Shown piece by piece: positions 56,750 to 64,000 of a stretch of DNA of 64,000 nt. Location of the stretch: contig OZ024875.1 of assembly GCA_964017185.1 (NCBI GenBank), positions 66,025,043-66,089,042 of the forward strand, read 5' to 3'. Source of the stretch: Rugalucina vietnamica. Lineage: Eukaryota; Mollusca; Bivalvia; Lucinida; Lucinidae. The notes beneath the pieces were generated by a model, which saw nothing but the letters and a program-made list of their open reading frames with translations, made no database searches and had not been told where the DNA came from. A program made the translations under genes and the position numbers. The first letter of the stretch is position 1. Every line of letters starts with the position of its first letter.

Positions 56750-58110
56750 TAACATAGCTTTATTGATGTAGGCCACCAGCCCATTTCAAGTACATACAAT
56801 ATAATCATATTCATACAACGTATAGAATCTCAATAATATAGCACAGTTACATGCACTATAGCTCTAAACTGTGCCATATGAATAAGCATAAACCAAGCAA
56901 TGTGTTAGCATTTTGGTCTGTATGTATTCAAGCAATAGTGTAACATTGTTTAGATTCTGCTTATTACTATGTTCAAGTTTATGTAGATAACAGGTCCTGT
57001 CTTAGTTTGAAGGCACGATACAAATATGTTGCTAACGACATTATGACAGATTCATTTTCAGATGCCATCAATATATTAAATTTGTTATGAGTAGGGTGAA
57101 TAATATATTTCCTCGGTAAATGTTCAATCCTGAGTTCATTATAAGCTTTACACACTAATAAGAAGTGGAATTCGTCCTCCACTGCTTCACCACAAAGTCT
57201 ACACAGTCTAATGGATCTAGCTGTTTTTATATGCCGCCCTCTTTCGATTTCTAAACTATGACAACTGCTTCTGAAACTTGAAACATAATGCCTATATTTT
57301 CGAACTTTCAAAATGTCAAGATATTTGGCTGGTGTATATAGAGTTTTATACTGTTTATAAAATATCAACTTTTGATTATTGTCTATCGAATTATGCCAGT
57401 TCTGTATATATATGTCTTTTAGCCGTTGCTCAAACGCTGACATGAAAGCGCTAACGTTAGTAACACCTTGGTTATTCCATACATAACCAAAACCGCTCGA
57501 ACACAACAAGTCTTTTAATTCACTTGCCCAGTTTGTGCGACCTAATCGATCTTCATTAACCATCATTAAGTAACATTTTTTTACAAATCTATCTGAAGAC
57601 ATATTCAATATCTTGAACCAATATTTTAGAGCCCGCTTCGCTGTTGTAATGTACATTGGGAACCTGTTACAATCTCCTAGCACAGCTGCGTTGCATGCAT
57701 TTTGGCCAATATTCATATACCGCTTACAAGCATAGTTCTGTATTCGCTCTAGACAGTCATAGCGTTTTAGTCCCCAAACTTCAGCACCATACAAAAGCTG
57801 TGAACTTATTTTCACATCAAATATTTTGAAAAAAACATTCCTTTGATAGCACACCATATGTATGTAAGGATGACAGTATAGATATAAGTATCCGCTTCCC
57901 TTTAACACTGAGTTCAGCAACCATTTTGTGTAAAGACATTTGTGTGGTAAAGAATAACCCCACGTACGTAAATCCATTTACCACTTCTAGACGGTTTCCT
58001 TTATAAAACCATTTCTCTGCTCTAGATAATACACCGCCATTTTTGAATACAAGAATCTTAGTTTTTAGTTCATTAACCGTTAACTTGAAATTATCACAAA
58101 AATCCGCTAG
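56750..58110 (-). mobile_element. 5'-truncated LINE
   Basis: Minus-strand non-LTR retrotransposon 3' part. The direct duplication TAACA flanks it (56745-56749, 58111-58115). The minus-strand 3' end has AATAAAG and a short ATGTT-type repeat instead of a long poly(A). It splits a tandem repeat unit precisely. Confidence 0.85.
56979..58110 (-). pseudogene. LINE reverse transcriptase, C-terminal part, frameshifted
   Basis: Two overlapping frames. The upstream frame (57950-58110) has the RT thumb-type sequence LTVNELKTKILVFKNGG ... VVNGFTYVGLFFTTQ. The downstream frame (56979-57977) continues with SQLLYGAEVWGLKRYDCLER, a long basic region, and a C-terminal knuckle CRLCGEAVEDEFHFLLVC (C-x2-C-x8-H-x4-C). 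This is the order seen in many LINE ORF2 proteins after the polymerase core. The catalytic FADD-type motif lies upstream of the truncation. A frameshift near 57850-57950 separates the two. The exact clade is undetermined. Confidence 0.85.
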
Positions 58111-58177
58111 TAACACAGTATGCTCCTTATAACTTATTAATTGTCAGCGTGTCTGGAGAGCATTTTTTGCAATATTA
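58111..58177. repeat. hammerhead-related tandem unit 2, right part
   Basis: TAACACAGTATGCTCCTTAT ... TTTTTTGCAATATT completes unit 2, equivalent to 56396-56461 of unit 1. Confidence 0.82.
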
Positions 58178-58596
58178 CAATTTGCGCTAGGTGTCCTTTA
58201 GAATATTGGTTAGACTGACATATTCAATGACATGTATGCATACAAGTAATTACCCGGCAATTCTTGTTTTATGACATTGCTGTTTGTATGTTTGATTTTA
58301 TGCACTGAATAAAAGAGTTAATACATGCTATATGTAGTCTGCGTTTCAGAAGTCAATCTTTTAATATTTAATTCTGGTTTTCATATAATTCCATAACACG
58401 TGCATCTGTAATTGTAGTCTATAATTTGCTTCTTACAAATTTTAACATTGCAGATACAATAAATAATAAATTAAAATGTAATTTAATTGTCGTGTAACGT
58501 TACCCATTGTTCAAAAGTATCCGCCTCAATTTTGATTGCATTAGCTTATACCCCTCATAGCATTATTTATATAGATTAGAAAATAAGAATATATTC
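58178..58596. other. non-coding, no gene seen
   Basis: AT-rich, no feature recognised. Confidence 0.4.
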
Positions 58597-58875
58597 TCAT
58601 TGCAAAGCTACGTTTTCTGGCTTCTTTCCATTTTCAATTACATTCCACTCAGTTACATATGAAGTCGCCAACACTTCTAATTTTCTAGCTATGCAGTTCG
58701 AGCTAGAATTAAAAGATCTACATACTGTATTTACGAATAAACAGTAGTCTGCTGCATGACGTTCGTATGTTAAAGCGCCCTCACAATCTCTAATTTGGTC
58801 AGAAAAATCATTCTCCCATGATTTCTGAGTCATGTGTATTTTGGTTGGTATAACTGACGCTGTAGCAGCGTTCAT
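58597..58875 (-). CDS. unrecognised 92-residue frame, doubtful
   Basis: I do not recognise it. Mixed composition with four Cys (DCEGAL, YCLFV, VCRSF, NCIARK), unlike the AT-driven frames around it. It could be an exon of a minus-strand gene diverging from the candidate exon at 59178. ATTTCAG precedes the ATG on the minus strand, which might be a splice acceptor. No homology support. Confidence 0.2.
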   Translation of the reverse strand: MNAATASVIPTKIHMTQKSWENDFSDQIRDCEGALTYERHAADYCLFVNTVCRSFNSSSNCIARKLEVLATSYVTEWNVIENGKKPENVALQ

Positions 58876-59177
58876 TTATAGCTGAAATTCTGATAATTTC
58901 TGTAAATTTCAACGGAAAAAGAAATAGAACCAGGCCATCGGCACAGTGCTAAAAATGCGAGTCCGCCCTCGCAGTTAATTCGTGGACTATTAATGACCAT
59001 GGAATTTCCTGAATGTTGTTTGTCCTACATTTTAACTTTTCAAGAGATGCCAGTGGTAATGAAAGTTCAATTGCACTGAGAATTTCCAGTATTTTATTAC
59101 CAGATGTAATGAGACAATTATCTGTAGGGCGTAACGCGATCAACAGCCAACGCCGACCTCCGGCACACAGAGGCAAA

Positions 59178-59423
59178 ATGGTAGAGAAATTTATTCAATT
59201 TGGAAGTCAGAAGAACATTAATTTAAAAGTTATTTCAAATGGTTGGATTTCTCTGTTATGCCAGGAATGGCCCTCAAGCTCCACTTGGTCGTACGTTTCG
59301 TATTCTATGGCCGCGTTTTACTACATGTGGCGCTGGCTGTACAGCATTGTGTACATCAAACCTTGTCGGGACGGAAACATTGAGAAGTATTTCTACTGGC
59401 ACAAACTAGCACGAATAATTAAG
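59178..59423 (+). CDS. candidate first coding exon with strong splice donor
   Basis: I do not recognise the protein. From ATG at 59178 (context AAAATGG, good for initiation) 82 codons read MVEKFIQFGSQKN ... VISNGWISLLCQEWPSS ... YVSYSMAAFYYMWRWLYSIV ... YFYWHKLARIIK. The exon ends at AAG followed by GTGAGTATG at 59424, a near-ideal 5' splice site, in phase 0. The middle is hydrophobic and aromatic and could be one membrane segment. The longer frame opening upstream at 59013 is possible but less protein-like. No matching downstream exon was found in the window. Confidence 0.35.
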
Positions 59424-61395
59424 GTGAGTATGAATTTGCACAAAATAGTCATGCATTTATACAGTGTATTTTGAAATTGTAGATTGTCCGTTAACTAATA
59501 AATGCCAAGGAAAGACGATTTGATTAACTCGCAAACGATCTCCGATTTCGATTTATTTATGGCGGTGGTTAATGTTGCTCTTTATCTCAAAAATGGTGAA
59601 TGCGTGATTAGCTAAGTTTATTAATATGCTAAGCGGTCAGCGAAGCAAATGCTCTGAAGCACTACACAATCCAATGGTTTATAATATGTTAGTTTATCGA
59701 AACCTTCCCACTTCTGATTGTACAGGCCGTACAAGTTGGAAGTTCTTATTTGCCTCTTTTCTGTTTCTCGCTAAAACATCAGTTTTAATAATACTTTTGT
59801 TTGATTCTGAGTTGCAACCAAGTATCTCTTACCGTTGCTTATCCATTGTTGCTCTTATACCGTGTTTGTTTTATAGTTTAGTCGCTTCTTTTTGTGTGTC
59901 TGGTGTTTGGCCGATGCTTACCAGTACCTGTGCATTGTTTATTTAGTACCTTGGTACCTCATACATAAGCCAACATTCATACCTAAAGAAGAAAATTGCT
60001 TCAAATACTGTACATAGCGTATGCAAAATTTTTATTACTGTGATGAAATCGAATATATAAGCCGCACTACTGAATAGAAGCTAGAAATAATCAGACTCAT
60101 TTATTTCACCCTGAATTGTCTTAGGGTGATATAATAGATATATTATTGGATAATTGTCGAGCTACTAAAGAGATTTTATTTCATTTTAGTGTGTCGGAAT
60201 ATACTGATGCAAAAATGCGACAGTGTGTGTCTTGTCAAGAGAAAGCCTGTCACCAAAAATCGCAAGAATCTGTCTTTCAAGAAAGGAGTGATTCTTACAT
60301 TGTGATAATGATAAGATTGTATTCGGTTGGTCGTTTAAAGTACCGGTAAAATATCATCATCAAACTTCAAATAAACAAGACAATCGTTTGTGCCTATCTA
60401 AAAGCAGAATGAATTGCTATTCCATGGGGTTAGCAAGGAAACATTTGACTAGAAAATCCGAGAACTTATACAATTAAATTTAGGATCAAAAAAGACACCA
60501 GGTGGGAAGAAAAGGTACAATAACTACAATAAAATAAAACAATACTAAAATTTTGACAGGCAGGGCTAGTAGCTCTTTCCAAGCACGAAAACCACCCACC
60601 TAACCCGTCGAGATAGGCAATAAGTGTAACATCTTCCTGTCAATCAAAATAATTTGGTTTGCTTATGACTTGACGTTTCAGACAACATTTTTCAGTCAAG
60701 TCGGGATGGTACCACCGCTCCCTGGGTGTAAGACAGTACTATAAAGAGTTTGATCTGTGTTGCCCAGTGGTACTACATGGAAGAGCAATGTATCAAAACC
60801 AAGGACCCCACGTTACTGGTAGTCTTGTACTCCCTGTACACTTCGCCACTGCATGGCGTATCAGGCGGGTACCTCTGGGTAGGTGCCCACAAATGCACGC
60901 ACCGTTTACAACCGTACTTTGGTAAATGATTAGCTTTTGTTTTTGTGGTATTTAACTGGTAAAATATCTAGGAAATACAAGTAAAGCGACGAATCGTTTA
61001 AGCACGGACTCCGTGTGGCTTTCTAATTCAAGTGATTTCTCTTCTGCAGAATGTATAATTTCAAGAGACTGATCAGCACTGCCTTATTGGGACACATAAC
61101 TAACCAATGCTTGCCTGCTTTTCAGGTGCACTTTTGAAACATTTGGTTTGTCAAACGGTGTCTGTAACAATAATTATATAACAAGCCATGCCAATTGTCT
61201 AACATGGAACATTTTGCCATTCTGGATATGTCTTTCAATCCATAATAATCGAAAATAATCAAACTCATTATACGCACCATGTCATGTGACATTTAAGAGG
61301 CCATGAGCCGTAAATTGTTAGGACATGCAGAGGAAAACGCAAAATATATGGTTGCATTTTTGCTGAAATACGTATAACTAGAAATACGTATAACT
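59424..61395. other. non-coding or intronic
   Basis: No second exon identified. A 106-codon hydrophobic frame at 59626-59946 and a Cys-bearing frame at 60146-60349 show no family features. Sequence at 60690-60910 is GC-richer and may be an unidentified repeat. Confidence 0.35.
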
Positions 61396-61690
61396 AGTGT
61401 TACTGATCGTTCCAAGTCGATACTTCTGTAGTGGTTCTTTTTGTTTTATGTCTTGGTGTTTAAAAATTTTTGTGCTGTTGGCGCCTTATGTATGTTTTCA
61501 TATTTTTAGTTAAGTTAAGGTAACTGAGTGGCCACCTATTGGGAAAATAGCTGCTCATTCGGCTTACGATATGTTTCATGGTATAAGTACCTGATTGTTA
61601 GTTTGGTTTTTTCCCACCTCGGTTTTTGGAGTGGGAATCTTTTTCTGATTGCGCCTTTTCCTGATCTTTGCCTACTTGTACCTTTTCATA
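61396..61690 (+). mobile_element. PLE-like tail copy, young type
   Basis: 5'-truncated at TGTTACTGATCGTTCC, with a complete 3' end CTTGTACCTTTT. Like several copies it holds a 50-60 codon sense frame (MATYWENSCSFGL ... LFLIAPFPDLCLLVPF). Confidence 0.88.
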
Positions 61691-63866
61691 GTGTCAAAGA
61701 AAACATGTAACAAATATTATGGAAAGTTTTGTTTCAACAGGAATGCGTTGTTAACTTGCTAATGCAGTCAATGTGGAGTTGATACCATCTAAGCTTGAAA
61801 GAAAGAAGATGCTTGGCAGCTTACGACTTTGCTGGCCAGTATTCAGTGATAATTATCTAGACAAACATAAATAGAATCGTCTTTATCAGGCAAATGTTAC
61901 AAGAGTCTTTCTAAATATAGTGATAATGATTTCATACGTGTACAGTACGACCCGAGAAAACAATGTTTCTGGCTGCAAATCCTAATAAATCTGGACACTT
62001 ATTCGTGTTGGTGCTGTGTATTACTAACTGTTTAACAAAGTAATTAAATTTCAAACCCTGTCTCTAAAAGCAGTTCACTTTTCTTCGAAGAGATGAGATC
62101 AGTAAATGTACAATGTCACTTAATTGTGTGTTAAGAGAGTTTGGTGATTTTTACTTCAAAACTGAAATGATGAAAACACGTGTTTGTAACATGAATGATG
62201 TCATAGGTGTTCTTGTGTTTACAAAAAAAAATGCATTGTTGTTTTACGTGGCGCATGTTTGGCATAATTCGATCCAGTCAGTTTCTATACTAATATAACG
62301 AAATATCTATTCATCTTATAATTGACATAAAGGGTATTGTATTCTCCGACCACAATGAGACCCTAGAGACGAATCAATATCCTAAATAGAATAGTATTTG
62401 ACAGATTACGAGCAGATGTGAAGCATACTTAAGAATTATGACCATGGCTTGTCTGAAACCAGTTAGACTGATTAGGACAATTAGGACAATTGGACTAGCA
62501 CCTACTCAATCTCCTTTTTTTCGTAGGTATCATGGTGCAGCCTCCTGACAATTGATGTCTATAGGGTGTCTAATGTTAATGTGGTTTCAACGAAATACGG
62601 GATATTCAACAACAAATCAGAGAGATAATGCTAACATGAAAACAAATACTTTGACAATTCCTTAATGGCGAAATATTGAGGCACTTCGATCTCCACTATG
62701 ATCGAACTACGGTCCGACGAAACATGATCAAATTGAGTCTAGTCTGGCCAGAGTGACGTCATACCGAGAACATAGTTCAACCAAACCTTCCACTATAGTT
62801 TCGCCCGACAGTGTTGAATTTTTTTTCTGGTCCACCAATTAATCAATGTAATATCATTTTAAGCTACTCTTCGTACTTTTAATTGTTCCTTTGAGGCTTG
62901 AATTTATTTTCCCGTGTTTTTCAGTCTACTGAAATACATTATTTGTCTTGAAACTAAAAAAATAGAAGACGGTTGTTTATGGGCGCCGCCATATTCACTA
63001 GACCATGGATCAACTAAACACCATTCGATCAGCGTTTAGCACAATAGCCTTTTCCGGGACTATAATATGGTATAAGAACGAAGTCCGTCGTTGTGTTTTA
63101 GCAGTGTCAAACGATAGGTTTTCTCAGGTGACGACTCAATGATGGTTCTGATATTTTGTCATTTTAGATAACGTTTTCATCGTATAGATCATATTGTATT
63201 TTCCTGTATCTGAAAGAAATCCTCGCATTTATTAAACTTGCCCCCAGTACCTAACGGCTTGCCCCCACTAGCTAACGGCTTACAGCCACTTCTTTTCAAA
63301 CGTCTTAAGAAGGAAGAAGCATCAACACTCTTTGTTAGACATGGGATAAAGAACCGATATAGCATGGAGTAGGACTTTCTACTTTCGTTTTGCAGGTTCG
63401 ATTAATATTGCACCAATTTTAAACCAAATAAAAGCAGCGGTACGCGATAATAGGCTCGTATCAAAGGTTTAAACCATGATTCTTGAAACTGTTTAGTCTA
63501 TGGAACTCAGCATATAGAAATCTTGATTTTTCTTTTCATCTTTTATCTTTAAAATGGCATATGGTTGATGAAGCATTGCGTTTATAGAAATCAAGCAGAT
63601 CCACGTGTCTTATCTTTGGCTTTTAGAGAATCGCATTAGCAATATGCTCAGTACAATTTTCCCTTATTGCATAATATGTTATAATTTAGTCGGTTGTTTG
63701 AAATGGAAACATATTTCCGCAGGTTAAACCACTCTGTCGGTTACCGTATGCTTGATGACGTGCGCGTAACCTCACTGACCTACAGTAGCACATTAGGAAT
63801 GCATGATAATAAAAATCAAATTTCAACCAAAACCAACTATAATATTGTTTCCAAAACTCAAAACGC
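61691..63866. other. non-coding, no gene seen
   Basis: AT-rich. A single TGACGTCA site lies near 62755. No gene recognised. Confidence 0.4.
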
Positions 63867-64000
63867 ATGGATCTCCATCGTCGGGCAGCTTACTGAATCT
63901 GTGAGTCCTGGTTTTTGATTCATCAGGATGTTTATCATGATTTATTTGTTTGTTCTTGATGATTCATTTACTAGTTAGAGATTCACCACGAGGACCGAAG
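63867..64000 (+). mobile_element. PLE-like tail copy, running off the window
   Basis: Begins at ATGGATCTCCATCGTCGGGC and matches the tail to GAGGACCGAAG at the window end; the 3' end lies outside. Confidence 0.85.

Noticed and set aside
59626-59946. 106-residue hydrophobic frame as a membrane protein
   Set aside because: It is AT-driven Leu/Phe/Ile-rich composition, with no splice or start support and no recognisable family.
60146-60349. Second exon for the candidate gene at 59178
   Set aside because: A TTTCATTTTAG acceptor-like site precedes it, but joining in phase 0 gives a stop within six codons.
61528-61710. Conserved 60-residue protein MATYWENSC... seen at about 0.8, 5.9, 38.1, 52.3 and 61.5 kb
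   Set aside because: All are the same tail of one retroelement; repetition alone does not show coding. Kept only as a hypothesis in the tandem-layout finding.

Overview
The window is AT-rich, intron/repeat-type eukaryotic DNA with almost no host coding sequence. A bivalve mollusc (or close relative) is the best guess: two clear copies and one decayed copy of a small inverted-repeat element with GAGCCGC…CATGAG ends, which I recall as common in bivalves, sit beside a very abundant Penelope-type retroelement family, a BEL/Pao element, Tc1/mariner fossils and a LINE fragment. No intact host gene is identifiable. The best host candidates are one possible exon near 59.2 kb with a strong splice donor and one unrecognised 112-codon frame near 22.3 kb.

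The dominant resident is one retroelement family, here called the PLE-like family, with about 26 copies or pieces on both strands. The longest copy (925-2926, minus) has a reverse-transcriptase frame with motifs TYDFS, GIPMGTNCAPL and YLDD, then a tail of about 600 bp. Almost all copies share one fixed 3' end (sense strand ...TGCCTACTTGTACCTT) and are cut off at different 5' points, as expected for target-primed reverse transcription. Several copies are nested in, or back-to-back with, each other (5.9-7.5, 36.3-38.3, 50.2-54.4 kb).

Layout: 0.9-3.2 kb PLE-like; 3.38-5.39 kb Tc1 transposase fossil split by a 1.39-kb foldback element; 5.9-8.35 kb nested PLE-like copies; 8.95-9.17 kb MITE; 11.3-12.3 kb second Tc1 fossil; 14.45-14.9 kb a tandem pair carrying hammerhead ribozymes; 16.0-18.2 kb PLE-like copies and a large inverted repeat; 19.3-21.5 kb a satellite of about 186-bp units, each with an RFX/X-box-like palindrome; 24.75-25.3 kb a 30-bp minisatellite; 26.7-28.2 kb PLE-like; 28.87-31.5 kb a structurally complete gag-only BEL/Pao element (LTRs, PBS, PPT, 5-bp target duplication); 31.5-42.8 kb scattered PLE-like copies; 44.77 kb a third hammerhead; 45.4-46.2 kb a 387-bp tandem duplication; 46.6-47.2 and 48.9-49.4 kb foldback elements; 50.2-54.4 kb a PLE-like copy split by a 2.57-kb unknown insertion; 56.1-58.2 kb a tandem array related to the hammerhead family, split by a LINE; 61.4 and 63.9 kb further PLE-like tails.

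The most notable system is a dispersed, partly tandem repeat family with type I hammerhead ribozyme motifs (14.5, 14.8, 44.8 kb; decayed at 47.7 kb; deleted at 56.3 and 56.7 kb). Two ribozymes lie 285 bp apart in tandem, the layout of retrozyme-type elements that give rise to small circular RNAs. This was read by eye; no folding or database search was possible.
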